From the NCBI GenBank assembly GCA_017540585.1, contig JAFYAT010000095.1, forward strand, positions 1-57,280: DNA of 57,280 nt, written 5' to 3'. This stretch comes from Bacteroidaceae bacterium. Its GTDB lineage: Bacteria; Bacteroidota; Bacteroidia; Bacteroidales; Bacteroidaceae. Under the pieces are notes generated by a model. That model worked only from the letters and a program-made list of their open reading frames with translations, was not told the DNA's origin and ran no database searches. Shown here one piece after another: positions 8,895 through 19,748 of the stretch. The position numbers and the translations under genes were made by a program. Position 1 is the first letter of the stretch. Every line of letters starts with the position of its first letter.

Positions 8895-11033
8895 TTAGTA
8901 GATATCCTCTGGGAAATATTCGTCAGCATAAACTGAAGAAGGACAAAGCTCGATGAAGTCGAAGTTCAACTCACCACCAGTTTCCATCTTCTGCTGGAGA
9001 CGAAGAATACAATCATGCTTACCATCCGTATAGAAAGTACCGATAACTCTACGGAGAGTACTATGTTGATTTCGGAATGTCGTCACATTTGAAGCAAATG
9101 GAGTAGTACGGTCACCTGATGCATAACATGCAGGACCCTTCATCCATCCACGGTTATGTGCAGCCTTGTCAAATGCCTTGATAGCATCCTCATCACCGAT
9201 TTCATCATCTGCCTTATAACCATAGAGAGCAACACCACCAGGACGCATATCAAATGGAATTCCCTGAGGAACAAAGTCACCGCCATCAGCACTGATATAA
9301 GCCTGAAGGATACCACGTGATGGGAAGTCAACACATGTGAACATACGCACCTCGTATGTACCAGCAGGAACTGGTGGCAAAGTAATCTTCACATCGAAAG
9401 AACCCTTGATAGTTACCTCATCACCCTCGTAAGACCAGAAAGTAAGATAACGGTTACGGAGATGCAAGTGAGTATTGTCTGTAAAATCAAAACGACGTAC
9501 AAAACCAGCCTTGAATCCAATACAAGTATTCTTGTTTCCTGCTGCATCCGAAGATTGGTATGATAAACCATATGTAGGGTCACTATGAAGTGTCTTGTGT
9601 CCACGAGCAAAGTCTCCATCAGACAACTTAGTCATGAAGTCAGGAGAAAGCGTAGTACAGTCAAAACGTAAACGTTCATTAAGAACTACGGTCTGAGTCT
9701 GCTGTCCGTAATCAACTATATCATCAATGTAGTAATAGATACCATTTGTTGCCATTGCTTCAGCAGGCATCTCACGTGATACAAATGCACCACGAACAAA
9801 TACACCCTTAGCATCAGCCTTGCTCTGACGACCACGACGGTTGATGTAAAGACCTGGATTATTAGCAATACTTGGATAAGAGAACTTCATCAGAGAGTGA
9901 GGCATCAATGTTGGATACCAGTCACTGAGGTCCATGTGCTTTCTATCAAAGTTATTGTAAATCTTATGTCCAGGACCATCATATACTGTCAATCCATAGT
10001 ACAAGCCATAACGATCAAGGAAATGGTACGACATGAAACGGTTAAGTGCATTACGTCTGTCTTTCAAATCGTTGACATCCTTATCTTCTGGATAAACCTC
10101 ATCATAAATCTTATGAGCAAGATATTCAAGAGAAGATGGGTCATCTTTACCCTCAACCTTAGTCACACCATACTTTTCCTTAAGAACCTTGTCCTGAACC
10201 ATGAAACCTGTATAGTTGTAATATCTCTTTTCTGGATAAGCAACATTATCATACTCAACAGCAGTATGAATACAAAGCTTATTGTTTGTCCATGTACAAG
10301 AGTCAATACGGTCACGCTCTGAAGCAAAACCATAGTTTGGATCAATATACTTATCAATAATATTATCGAGACCAGTTAACTCAACAGCAGAATTGTAGAT
10401 AGAAATTGTAGTATCCTTCTTAAGAACCTGAGGAAGAAGGTCATTAGATGTACATACAACCCTATCTACAGTGTGTACTACACCATTACAAACAGAGTCA
10501 TCATAATGTCTTGGCACAAGCTTTGCATCACGGTTGATAAGAAGACGCAATTGCTCTTCACCATTCTCTATGACTGTGACGGAGTCAATACGCATTGTAT
10601 GTTCAAGCATATTTGCCTTAGGATACACATCACTACTGAAGTCCGTAGTAAAGAAAGCCAACTCGATGATAGAGTTAAGTGCAATTGTATCACACTCCTG
10701 CTTAGTAAGTTCAGAGACAGAAGTCTTTCCTATGGAATTCAAATAAGTATCGACTGCATCATTTGTTGGAGCAAACACTGTATAGCTACCATAAGTAGCC
10801 AACAAGTCGTGAAGACGCAAATCATTACGTTCACCAGTTGCCCTTGAGAGAATTTCCAAATACTCAGAATATTCTGGACGATTTTTCAAGTAGTCAATAG
10901 CATACTCCTTGGTACTTGTATAGTAATTATCAATACCAGGGTCGTCACTACAAGAAACCATTCCAAACTGAACAGTTGCCATAATAGCAACAGCAGCTAT
11001 ACAGAATTTATTAAATATCTTTCTCATACGCAT
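8895..11033 (-). CDS. FAS1 (fasciclin)-domain lipoprotein, 712 residues
   Basis: Lipoprotein signal peptide with Cys28 (MVSC followed by Ser-Asp-Asp). A clear FAS1 domain spans about residues 42-200, with YGSYTVFAPTNDAVDTYL as the first conserved box and VCNGVVHTVDRVV as the second. A weaker second FAS1-like region continues to about 440. The C-terminal third (about 500-700; VTIKGSFDVKITLPPVPAGTYEVR, split here as a beta-sandwich-like pattern) resembles a carbohydrate-binding module but is unassigned. The start codon overlaps the stop of the upstream SusD gene by one base (taATG), so translation is probably coupled to SusD. Confidence 0.78.
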   Translation of the reverse strand: MRMRKIFNKFCIAAVAIMATVQFGMVSCSDDPGIDNYYTSTKEYAIDYLKNRPEYSEYLEILSRATGERNDLRLHDLLATYGSYTVFAPTNDAVDTYLNSIGKTSVSELTKQECDTIALNSIIELAFFTTDFSSDVYPKANMLEHTMRIDSVTVIENGEEQLRLLINRDAKLVPRHYDDSVCNGVVHTVDRVVCTSNDLLPQVLKKDTTISIYNSAVELTGLDNIIDKYIDPNYGFASERDRIDSCTWTNNKLCIHTAVEYDNVAYPEKRYYNYTGFMVQDKVLKEKYGVTKVEGKDDPSSLEYLAHKIYDEVYPEDKDVNDLKDRRNALNRFMSYHFLDRYGLYYGLTVYDGPGHKIYNNFDRKHMDLSDWYPTLMPHSLMKFSYPSIANNPGLYINRRGRQSKADAKGVFVRGAFVSREMPAEAMATNGIYYYIDDIVDYGQQTQTVVLNERLRFDCTTLSPDFMTKLSDGDFARGHKTLHSDPTYGLSYQSSDAAGNKNTCIGFKAGFVRRFDFTDNTHLHLRNRYLTFWSYEGDEVTIKGSFDVKITLPPVPAGTYEVRMFTCVDFPSRGILQAYISADGGDFVPQGIPFDMRPGGVALYGYKADDEIGDEDAIKAFDKAAHNRGWMKGPACYASGDRTTPFASNVTTFRNQHSTLRRVIGTFYTDGKHDCILRLQQKMETGGELNFDFIELCPSSVYADEYFPEDIY

Positions 11034-12916
11034 TAGTTATTTTCAATAGTTTCTTCATCCAGATAAGCACCATTCTGCTTGAGTTTTGGATTTACCTGAA
11101 TCTGTTTCTTCAAAATAGGCATATACAAGAAGTCCATCTTTTTCATCTTGATAGCAACAGAAGCACCACCATTAGCATACTTATGTGTCATATAAGTAAC
11201 AAACTTTCTTGTATTACCATCTCTACGAGCCATACGAACAAGGTCATAGTAACGCTTACCCTCAAAGAGTAACTCACGCTGACGTTCTTTCATAATACAC
11301 TGCTCATAATCATCAAGCGTAGCAAGCTTAGATGCACTTGGAAGAGCATCCTTGACAGAATTTGCGTATGGATTAGAACGCAAATAGACAGCACAGACAA
11401 GCTTGAGGGCATGAGCCTTCATCTCATCAATTGTCTTATCACCAAGAACATCATCCTTGACTTTTTCTTCCTCAGTGACTGTTCCTTCAGTAGAACCTTC
11501 GCTCTGAACAGGAGTAGCAGCAGATGCTAAGCCCAACTTCTCAAGAATCTTGGCATACTCAATCTCTGCCTCTGCCTGGAAGAGCATTACCTCAGTGAGA
11601 CGGTAGAACAAGTAGTTGTGATAAGCATTCTTATTTGATGGAGCACTATGAGTAGGTACAACACCTGAAGACTTATAGTTGATAGCAGACTTACCATCAT
11701 ACGTTGTAGAAATGCTTTTATTGCAGTACTTATTAATCTCAAAAGAACTACCATCCTCCCAAGAGAAAGATGTAATTGTACGCATATCCGTTGCTGTAGG
11801 GAACAAAGACAAATTGAATGATGTTCCTGATGGAAGGTCACTCATGAGTTCACCATCTGCCAACATAAAAGTCTTTTCCGTGTTCTTATCATCATCAGCA
11901 CCATATATCTGAGCAAAGTCATTGTTAATAACATTAACACCATTATAGTGAGAAGCATTTTCAAAGATTGACTCAAATGAAAATCCTTCACAGAAAATCT
12001 GACGGAAAGCAGCAGGTGTAGATTCGTGTGAAACAATCTCGCCAAGAAGCGGATAACCATAAGCCTGATAAACATTCTTATCAATAAGATCTGTCAAATT
12101 GACACCATCAATGTTATTTTCCAAATAAAGCTTCTTCTTGGACTCGATTACGAGATCAGCATATTTATATGCCTTTGCATAATACTCCCTTTGAGCAACT
12201 ATATCCAAATTAGAATCAGAAGCCTTCCAGAGACACATCTCAGAAAGAAGTGACCAGATGGCAGGACGCGTAATACGACTCACACAGAGTTCATAATCCA
12301 GGTATCTTTCCTGCGCATCGTATTGACACTCTTCAAGATCTGCAATACAAGAATTTAATATTGAATCACAAGAAGTCTGACCTACATTAATCGTAGCAAG
12401 ATCATCATCAATAGTAGGTGAAGTAACATATGGCACATCACCGAATGTCTTGATAAGATAGAAATAAGACATAGCACGGAGTGCCTTACACTCAGCCATA
12501 TTGATACGTAAATCTGACAACGTATAATTAGGGTCTTTTTCAGCAACCTTAGGTGCATACTCAAGAACAGTATTACATCTGTTGATTACATCATAAAACT
12601 CCTTCCAGTCACAATAATCATTAGTAGTCTTGATACTACCCTTCATAAGTGCCTTAAGAGGCTCAGGGCAATCAGGACCTTCAATGGTATTGTCAGAACG
12701 ACCCTCACCCCATACCAAGATGTTATGGATATACTTTCCGGAATTCAATTTTGAATAACATGATGCAACAACACTTTCAACATCAGACTTGTCAGTCCAG
12801 TAGTTTTCAAGCACCACCTCATTCAAAGGAAGCAAATCAAGGGAACATGAGCTTACACCCATTCCCAAAGCAGCAACAATAGTTGCAAACTTAATAGATT
12901 TCTTTATATTCTTCAT
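11033..12916 (-). CDS. SusD/RagB-like outer-membrane lipoprotein (first of the locus)
   Basis: 627 residues, a normal SusD length. Lipobox Cys24 after MGVSS. The N-terminal SusD pattern LLPLNEVVLENYWTDKSDVES and the FYDVINRCNTVLEYAP helix are followed by TPR-like helices. The C-terminal signature ERQRELLFEGKRYYDLVRM is textbook. It follows its SusC by 18 bp and overlaps the next gene by one base. It forms the glycan-capturing lid for the transporter at 12935-16375. Confidence 0.93.
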   Translation of the reverse strand: MKNIKKSIKFATIVAALGMGVSSCSLDLLPLNEVVLENYWTDKSDVESVVASCYSKLNSGKYIHNILVWGEGRSDNTIEGPDCPEPLKALMKGSIKTTNDYCDWKEFYDVINRCNTVLEYAPKVAEKDPNYTLSDLRINMAECKALRAMSYFYLIKTFGDVPYVTSPTIDDDLATINVGQTSCDSILNSCIADLEECQYDAQERYLDYELCVSRITRPAIWSLLSEMCLWKASDSNLDIVAQREYYAKAYKYADLVIESKKKLYLENNIDGVNLTDLIDKNVYQAYGYPLLGEIVSHESTPAAFRQIFCEGFSFESIFENASHYNGVNVINNDFAQIYGADDDKNTEKTFMLADGELMSDLPSGTSFNLSLFPTATDMRTITSFSWEDGSSFEINKYCNKSISTTYDGKSAINYKSSGVVPTHSAPSNKNAYHNYLFYRLTEVMLFQAEAEIEYAKILEKLGLASAATPVQSEGSTEGTVTEEEKVKDDVLGDKTIDEMKAHALKLVCAVYLRSNPYANSVKDALPSASKLATLDDYEQCIMKERQRELLFEGKRYYDLVRMARRDGNTRKFVTYMTHKYANGGASVAIKMKKMDFLYMPILKKQIQVNPKLKQNGAYLDEETIENN

Positions 12917-12934
12917 AATGTCAAAAGTGCTAAA

Positions 12935-15900
12935 TTAGAATGCTATAAGTGCATTGAGAGTGAATGAACGAGCTCTTGGAGTACGAGAACCGTCACTTGC
13001 AGGATGATAACCAGCCTGCACAACCTCTGGGTCTGCACCAGAATACTTAGTGATACAGAACAAGTTGTTCAATGTAGCAGAAAGACGAAGACGATCAATA
13101 CCCCACTGCTTAGCATATGCCTGCTTAAATGTGTAAGCAATCTGTACATAGTTGAGACGGAGGAAAGAAGCATCCTCTACGAAACGGTCAGAACCAAGGT
13201 AGTTATGTGTTGTAGCATACACATTGTTTCCAGTAATCTCGTTAGATGTTGAAGCCGCACGTGGAAGCAAAGCAACATCACCCTCATTATGCCAACGCCA
13301 GTTGACAGCCTGTGACTGGTTTGAGTTCTTTGACATATTCTCAATACCCATACGCGCTGCGTTGATTACCTTGTTACCATAACGATAGTTGAACTGAACG
13401 TTCATAGACCATTCTGCATAGTTAACCTTGAAACCGAATCCACCAGTAAGCTTTGGCAATGAAGAACCAAGATATACAACGTCAAGTGCGTTAATCTGAC
13501 CATCGTGATTAACATCATCATAAATAGCATCACCACCTACAAAGTGATAATCCTTGTTTTCATGGTCATAAACCATGTACTTAGGCGCACCCTTTGAATC
13601 ATAGATGATTTCACCAGCAGCATTACGAACTATAGGAGCTATATTCTCGGTGTTCATCTCTTTATCAATTGCTATCTGACGTTCTTTCTCATTTTCAATG
13701 TAACTATACTTTGCAGTAGTTGCTTCCAAAGCATCGTAATAATCAGAGTAACGATAAACACCCTTAAAGCGATAGCCATAGATAGCACCGAGTGGATTAT
13801 GAAGACGAACCATAGAGACATACTTTTCATTGTCAGGAGTTGTTCCATCACCATTCATTGTCTCAAGGATTGTCTTATCCATATCAAGGATTTCGTTTCT
13901 GTTATTTGCAAACGTTACGTTGAAGTCCATAGAGAACTTATTGAACTTAATAAGTTTGTTTGCATTGATATTGAATTCCCAACCATTGTTACGCATAGAA
14001 CCGATATTCTTGACAGAGAGCTTGTCAAAACCAGAACTTGAAGAAATAGCTGGATTATTATTCAAAAGTGCAGTAGTCTTCTTTGTATAGATAGAGATAT
14101 CTCCTGAAATCTTTTCCAAGAAACCGAAGTCGAAGCCGAGGTTCCAAGTCTCCTGCTCCTCCCAACGGAGGTCAGCAAGACGGATGTTCTCAGGATATAC
14201 GGCATTGACACCCATATATACACCCTCTGACTTATACTTAGAATAGAAGAGTCCTTCCTGACCTGGCTGACGACCTACGATACCCCAACCTGGACGGATA
14301 GAGAGCATATCAATCCACTTAGCACGCTCCATCCAAGGCTCATCAACGATGTTCCAACGGAAAGAAACACCAGGGAACTTACCCCAACGACGACCAGGAC
14401 CGAACTTTGTAGAACCATCTACACGAAGAGTTGCATCAAAGATATACTTACCCTTGAAAGCATAGTGTCCCTGGAAGAGGAAGAACTGTGACTTCCACTC
14501 ACCTGCACTTGAACCGAAACCAGCATTGATACCACCAGCAAGTGGAGAAGTCAAACCTGCAGCTGTAGGCATATCCTTTTCTTTGTCATTCTGTGAAGAA
14601 GAAGTACCATAATTGTACTGATAACGAGCCATGAACAACAAAGAATGAGCTTCATTAGCGAAATGAGGAACAAAAGTCAAAGTGTGACGAGTAGAGAGAG
14701 AATGACTCTTGTAAGAATCAAGTGAACCTACGTTATACTCATCAGAAGTAAAGTTAGAAGAAAGAATTGTTCCTGGAAGGAAGCTTTCCTCCTTCTTTGT
14801 GAAGATATCAAATATAATCTGTCCCTGGTAAGTAAGCATGTGCTTTGTTGGCTCCTCTTTAGTACCAAGAAGTTCATAATTAATAATGAACTCAGGAGAG
14901 AGCTTGACTGTTGACTCAGTGTTCTTTGCAAGATAAGCAACAGCAACAGGGTTAGCCATCTTATACTGATCCTCAAGAATCTTTCCCTGTGCAGCATAAG
15001 TACCTTCCTCTGCTGTGATATTAGGATTCATTGTATAATAATGGTCTGTATCATTACCATAGTCATCCTCTTCATAAACAGAAAGGTTAGGCATTTTCTC
15101 CAAAGCGATAGCAAGAAGATCCTTACCACCTGGACGATAGTTCTTCTTGTTACTAGTGTAAGCCAAGTCAAAGTTAGACTGAATCTTAATACGATCTGAT
15201 ACGTAGTAATCGAGTGCAACACGATTGGTGATACGGTCAAGCTTCTGCTTGATAATTGTACCAGTCTGCATATCATAACCTAAAGACACACGGAATGTAG
15301 CATTATCGCCACCACCTTCGAGAGACACATAATGCTGATGGTTCTGACCAAAAGACTTAATCTCCTTACGCCAGTCTGTATTGTCATTGAACATATTGTA
15401 CTCAGAGAAGTTCTTGTTGTAACCAATCTCAGGAACATAACGGTTTGAGTTAGAGTTACCAAAACCATCAGTCTGAGTTGGGTTGAAGAATGCCTCCTTG
15501 AGGTACATAGTATAGTCGTCACCATTGAGGAGCTTGTAACCTTCTGGCTGCCAGCTACCACTGAAACGATAAGAGTAAGTAACCTTTGTTTTACCACGTG
15601 AACCACGCTTAGTCTTGATTTCGATTACACCGTTGGCACCCTGAGAACCCCAAATAGCAGTAGCAGCAGCATCTTTAAGAACAGTAATCTCCTGAATATC
15701 TTCAGGGTTTACGTTAAGGAGTTCTGCGAAACGCTCCTCATTGGCATTTGTATAGTCGAAGTCCTTAGTAGCGTCATTATCAAATACGTTACCATTGACA
15801 ACGATAAGAGGGTTAGCGTTACCATTGATAGTAGATACACCACGGAGACGCATTGTTGTACCAGCACCAAGGTTACCAGAGTTGGCAACGATATCAAGAC

Positions 15901-16375
15901 CAGAGATACGACCCTGAAGTGCTTCATCTACAGATGTCATACCGATACCCTCAAATTCCTTCATGTCGATAGTCTGTGTAGCACCAGAAATCTCTCGAAC
16001 AGGAATCTGAAGACCAGATGTCTGCGACTTACGTACAGCCTTGACAGTAACCTCCTTAAGAGTAGTGTTACTTGCAAGAACAATACGTCCGAATGAACGC
16101 TTATTAATATGAAGTTCTTTATTAACACATCCAATATAAGATATACGGATGATGTTCTTTGGATTGTTAATCTTAAAAGAGAAGTTACCGTTATAGTCGG
16201 TAACACAGTGACTTACGATACGATTAGACTTATCGATCTCGATGACGTTAGCCATTGGAAGTGGCTCGAAATCATCCCAGATTTGTCCAGTGACGATATC
16301 ACCTGCTTTTACCTGCGCACTAACCGATAATAAGACGCAAGTGAAAAGTACTATTACTGATAATATTTTCTTCAT
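12935..16375 (-). CDS. SusC/RagA-like TonB-dependent outer-membrane transporter (first of the locus)
   Basis: 1146 residues. The signal peptide (about 1-20, ending SVSA) is followed by a carboxypeptidase-D-regulatory-like domain (about 27-105), then a plug with the canonical SusC motif VDEALQGRISGLDIV, the TTMRLRGVSTINGNANPLIVV segment (two short motifs) and AIWGSQGANGVIEIKTKRG. The barrel ends in Phe (ALIAF), the usual signal for outer-membrane insertion. It sits 9 bp after the large FAS1 lipoprotein gene and 18 bp before its SusD. It would import the oligosaccharides handled by this locus. Confidence 0.95.
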   Translation of the reverse strand: MKKILSVIVLFTCVLLSVSAQVKAGDIVTGQIWDDFEPLPMANVIEIDKSNRIVSHCVTDYNGNFSFKINNPKNIIRISYIGCVNKELHINKRSFGRIVLASNTTLKEVTVKAVRKSQTSGLQIPVREISGATQTIDMKEFEGIGMTSVDEALQGRISGLDIVANSGNLGAGTTMRLRGVSTINGNANPLIVVNGNVFDNDATKDFDYTNANEERFAELLNVNPEDIQEITVLKDAAATAIWGSQGANGVIEIKTKRGSRGKTKVTYSYRFSGSWQPEGYKLLNGDDYTMYLKEAFFNPTQTDGFGNSNSNRYVPEIGYNKNFSEYNMFNDNTDWRKEIKSFGQNHQHYVSLEGGGDNATFRVSLGYDMQTGTIIKQKLDRITNRVALDYYVSDRIKIQSNFDLAYTSNKKNYRPGGKDLLAIALEKMPNLSVYEEDDYGNDTDHYYTMNPNITAEEGTYAAQGKILEDQYKMANPVAVAYLAKNTESTVKLSPEFIINYELLGTKEEPTKHMLTYQGQIIFDIFTKKEESFLPGTILSSNFTSDEYNVGSLDSYKSHSLSTRHTLTFVPHFANEAHSLLFMARYQYNYGTSSSQNDKEKDMPTAAGLTSPLAGGINAGFGSSAGEWKSQFFLFQGHYAFKGKYIFDATLRVDGSTKFGPGRRWGKFPGVSFRWNIVDEPWMERAKWIDMLSIRPGWGIVGRQPGQEGLFYSKYKSEGVYMGVNAVYPENIRLADLRWEEQETWNLGFDFGFLEKISGDISIYTKKTTALLNNNPAISSSSGFDKLSVKNIGSMRNNGWEFNINANKLIKFNKFSMDFNVTFANNRNEILDMDKTILETMNGDGTTPDNEKYVSMVRLHNPLGAIYGYRFKGVYRYSDYYDALEATTAKYSYIENEKERQIAIDKEMNTENIAPIVRNAAGEIIYDSKGAPKYMVYDHENKDYHFVGGDAIYDDVNHDGQINALDVVYLGSSLPKLTGGFGFKVNYAEWSMNVQFNYRYGNKVINAARMGIENMSKNSNQSQAVNWRWHNEGDVALLPRAASTSNEITGNNVYATTHNYLGSDRFVEDASFLRLNYVQIAYTFKQAYAKQWGIDRLRLSATLNNLFCITKYSGADPEVVQAGYHPASDGSRTPRARSFTLNALIAF

Positions 16376-16384
16376 GAGAACGAT

Positions 16385-19300
16385 TTATTTGCGAGGTCTT
16401 GCCTCAGTTGAAAGTGGTTTATACATATACTCGAACTGTGTTGGAACAACATCACCATTGAAGTTCTTATGCTTACCATCTGCATAAATCAATGGATGAT
16501 CTATACCCTGAATAGCAACAGTAGAAGATGTGTTCAAATAAAATCTTGTTGCATCGTCTGATGGTGACATTGTCTGATCACTAACTCCAGATGCAACTGC
16601 ATGACTTATCCAATACTCTGTAGCAATGAGATTGTGAAGTCTTGGATCATCAACAACATTTGCCACATCACCGATATTATCAGTAATAGTTATCTTAGAA
16701 TCAGTAACATTGATATTAGCCTTGAATGGCTTACCTGACGTAAACTTGCCAGTATAAACCTCAACACTACCCTCTGCTGGATAACTCTTGACACGATACC
16801 AAGCTTCCTTAGCAGAACCGCTAATCTTAAGATAAGCAGAATCTACAGGATTGCCTGATGCATCAACACCACAGTTCTTCTTGATTTCAAATGCCTCTGG
16901 CTTATCTTCTACGTATGTAGCATAGATAAGTTCGGTCTTCTGTGACTCATAATTACCAGAAGTGAAGCCCTTATCTACAAACTGTGCATTATCGAAGATA
17001 TGATACTTGATAAAGTCAAGGACAACCTCACACATCTTCTGAGGAATCTGCTGTGACTCTTCATCCTCACCAAGATTATTCTCATCCTCATAAGCTTGTC
17101 TAATCTCCTCCAAAGTAGGAAGACCTGCCTTGAAAGCTTCGTCCATAGCCTCATTAGTAGGGATGAACATTGTGTAGTGATAACCATTGAAAAGGTTTGT
17201 TACCTTTCTCTTATTCTTGTCATCAGCAGAAAGTGTTCCATCTACTTCATAACCGATATCACCCTTAGCCTTGATATCAACCATATTACCAACTGTTACG
17301 TCAGGTGCAACAGAAGCCAAACGATACTTGTCAATATCAATTACATTATGGAGAACACCACATTCGTTAAGAAGTTCATAGAACTTAGAGAACTCAGGAA
17401 TATCCTTGATTGTCATTGCGACATTGTCTGGTGTACCCATGATAGGTCCATCAAGGATAACTGCATGTCCATTTTCCTTTTCATAAATCTTGGAAATAGT
17501 AAGAGGTGTATTGTTCTTAAGCTGCAATCCACCATAAACCTTACCTCCGACAGCAAGCTGATCAATACGTACATAAGAGTTGCCCTTTGTACGATAATAC
17601 TTCTTTCCAGCCTGATATCCTGTTGTTACGATAATGTTATCGAGCAATTTCTCAAGACGGTTACGGAGTGGAGTCTCTGTAACAGAACTGAAGCTACCAT
17701 TACCGCTAGATGCCATGTAACGGATATCCTGATCCTTAATAATATCAGGCTCGCCCTGCTCTATCCATGAGCCAGATGCCTCGTCATAAATACAGTCATA
17801 GACTTCTGCCATGATACGGAGATACTTGACCTTTGCATCGCCATTCAACTTGAACTTCCACATCTTAGTCTTGTTAGTACCATAAGATACTGGATCAATG
17901 TATGTCAACATACCTTTGTTGGTTGGAACAAGGAAAATATAGTCAGCAGACATTGAGTTGAGATATGCAGAATAGTCCATACAAGAAGCTGCAGTCTCAA
18001 TGATGCTAAGGTTTGTTGTATCTACCACCACAGGGAAGAGTACAGAAGAATATGCCTTAGGAGCAAACACCTTGTTTGTCTTATATACAGCACCATTACA
18101 TCCGAGTGATACAGACTTCACATCAGATGGTTTGATTTTAATAGCATCATTAGCATCATCAAGCATATCAGAGAAACGAGATGGAACTGATGATAAAAGA
18201 GACTCAAACTGGTTAACGTTAATAAGACGCTGAAGTACTGATGCTGGAGTGTTCTCTACAGTACCATAGAACTCACGGATATCCTTACCGCTACCATTGT
18301 TCCACCAGTCATTGAATGCCTCGTCTGTAGGAACAATCATAACAGCCATATCACGCTGAAGGTCTGCACTACCATTCTTTGGAGTTGCATAACTATTCCA
18401 TCCTGGGTCAAACTTAAGAGAAGCCTCAAATGCCTTGCCGTTGTCATCGACATCCAATGCTTCAATCTCAGAACCATCCAATGAAGAACGGTCAGAGAAA
18501 TAACGCTTGCTGAATACCTTAGGATAGTCCGTTCCATTCAACTGATTATATGTGTCGGTAAGGTCACGAGAATAGTATGGCATAGCAAAACGTTCGAGGA
18601 TGCTACTCCATATATTCGTCTCAGGATCCTTACGGATAACCTCAGCCATATTGTCAAGTGGAAGAATTACACGGTCAACCTTGTGAATGAATCCATTCTT
18701 ACAGAAGATGTTCGGAGTCTCAACAATTGCATTGTTGACATAGACATAATCAACACCTTTTGTAACACCGCTCTGATTGTAGAGGAAATCAACATCAGAA
18801 CTCTGAAGACGATTTCCTGAAATAAACTTGTAGTTGAAATGAACCAGTGGTGCAGACATTGATGCATCCTGGAACAACACAATTCTATCATTTGATTCCT
18901 GAACATCCTTGAAACGATAATTGTCAGGAAGGAGTGCTTTTGCAGAATCTGACTTAGACCTTACCACAAGTACGGAATCATACTTAGTCATAGAAGAAGC
19001 ACGACGACAAACAACACCCTTTACAGAACCAGTTGCCGTTGAGAGCATACTTGTAGAGTATGGGTTGTCTATCATTGCAGAATAAAGAAGAAGCTTCTTC
19101 TGAGCCAATGAGAGATCTGAATACTTGCTGACACCCCAAGTGTTGTTTGAGAAGAACTTTTGGAAGGCATCATCGTCAGCGACGAACATTGTTTTACTAC
19201 CGGTCTTGGAAAGCACTTCCTTCTCACCAAGATCGTCAATCAACTGCAAGCATACATTGTAATTACCTTGTTCCTGCAAGTATCCATAAATACTATTAAG

Positions 19301-19429
19301 ACCATCAGGCTGCTTAGTATCTAAGTCATACTTGTCTGTACAAGAATAAATCCCAAAAGCCGCAGCACACATCACACCCCCTACCAGAAGGTGCCTGTGT
19401 AGTTTTTTAGTCTGAATCTTACACAGCAT
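16385..19429 (-). CDS. Multi-FAS1-domain lipoprotein, 1014 residues
   Basis: Lipoprotein signal peptide with Cys30 (IYSC followed by Thr-Asp). I count about four FAS1-like units: residues about 45-270 (TMFVADDDAFQKFF; FIHKVDRVILPLDN), about 285-495 (VMIVPTDEAFNDWW; AVYKTNKVFAP), about 500-720 (YIFLVPTNKGMLTYI) and about 730-1000 (TMFIPTNEAMDEAF). First gene of the seven-gene unit, behind the promoter at 19543-19573. Such size and domain repetition suggest an extended surface stalk. FAS1 domains are known for adhesion and for binding matrix or cell-wall polymers; here a glycan-binding or structural role is inference. Confidence 0.8.
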   Translation of the reverse strand: MLCKIQTKKLHRHLLVGGVMCAAAFGIYSCTDKYDLDTKQPDGLNSIYGYLQEQGNYNVCLQLIDDLGEKEVLSKTGSKTMFVADDDAFQKFFSNNTWGVSKYSDLSLAQKKLLLYSAMIDNPYSTSMLSTATGSVKGVVCRRASSMTKYDSVLVVRSKSDSAKALLPDNYRFKDVQESNDRIVLFQDASMSAPLVHFNYKFISGNRLQSSDVDFLYNQSGVTKGVDYVYVNNAIVETPNIFCKNGFIHKVDRVILPLDNMAEVIRKDPETNIWSSILERFAMPYYSRDLTDTYNQLNGTDYPKVFSKRYFSDRSSLDGSEIEALDVDDNGKAFEASLKFDPGWNSYATPKNGSADLQRDMAVMIVPTDEAFNDWWNNGSGKDIREFYGTVENTPASVLQRLINVNQFESLLSSVPSRFSDMLDDANDAIKIKPSDVKSVSLGCNGAVYKTNKVFAPKAYSSVLFPVVVDTTNLSIIETAASCMDYSAYLNSMSADYIFLVPTNKGMLTYIDPVSYGTNKTKMWKFKLNGDAKVKYLRIMAEVYDCIYDEASGSWIEQGEPDIIKDQDIRYMASSGNGSFSSVTETPLRNRLEKLLDNIIVTTGYQAGKKYYRTKGNSYVRIDQLAVGGKVYGGLQLKNNTPLTISKIYEKENGHAVILDGPIMGTPDNVAMTIKDIPEFSKFYELLNECGVLHNVIDIDKYRLASVAPDVTVGNMVDIKAKGDIGYEVDGTLSADDKNKRKVTNLFNGYHYTMFIPTNEAMDEAFKAGLPTLEEIRQAYEDENNLGEDEESQQIPQKMCEVVLDFIKYHIFDNAQFVDKGFTSGNYESQKTELIYATYVEDKPEAFEIKKNCGVDASGNPVDSAYLKISGSAKEAWYRVKSYPAEGSVEVYTGKFTSGKPFKANINVTDSKITITDNIGDVANVVDDPRLHNLIATEYWISHAVASGVSDQTMSPSDDATRFYLNTSSTVAIQGIDHPLIYADGKHKNFNGDVVPTQFEYMYKPLSTEARPRK

Positions 19430-19542
19430 ATTAATTAGATAGATAGTTAATCCTATTTATGTATTAGTATTAATCGTAATGAAAAAGGCTTTTACCGGGA
19501 ACATTTGCGCAAATTACCGATTGCCACCTTCCATAACACGTG

Positions 19543-19573
19543 CAAAGGAAATAAAATTTCTCAAAAAAAACAA
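19543..19573 (-). promoter_or_regulatory. Likely promoter of the seven-gene SusC/SusD-FAS1 unit
   Basis: On the minus strand a TTCCTTTG -7 box (complement of 19543-19550, one base off TAnnTTTG) lies 20 bases after a TTG -33 element (complement of 19571-19573) in an A/T-rich tract. The leader would be about 105 nt before the FAS1 gene starting at 19429. No operator could be identified. Confidence 0.45.
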
Positions 19574-19748
19574 AAAAAAGTTAAAAGATTTTTTATTTCA
19601 CTAAAAATTTAACAAAAGTCACCTTGACTTTGCACTTTTCATGGCTGATTTGGCACAACAAGAGTAATGTGTCATATCGTAAAGAAAAAGATAAGGTAGG
19701 CAAAACATTCGATGACATAACGATGTTAAAAACATGCTTCGTCTATGT

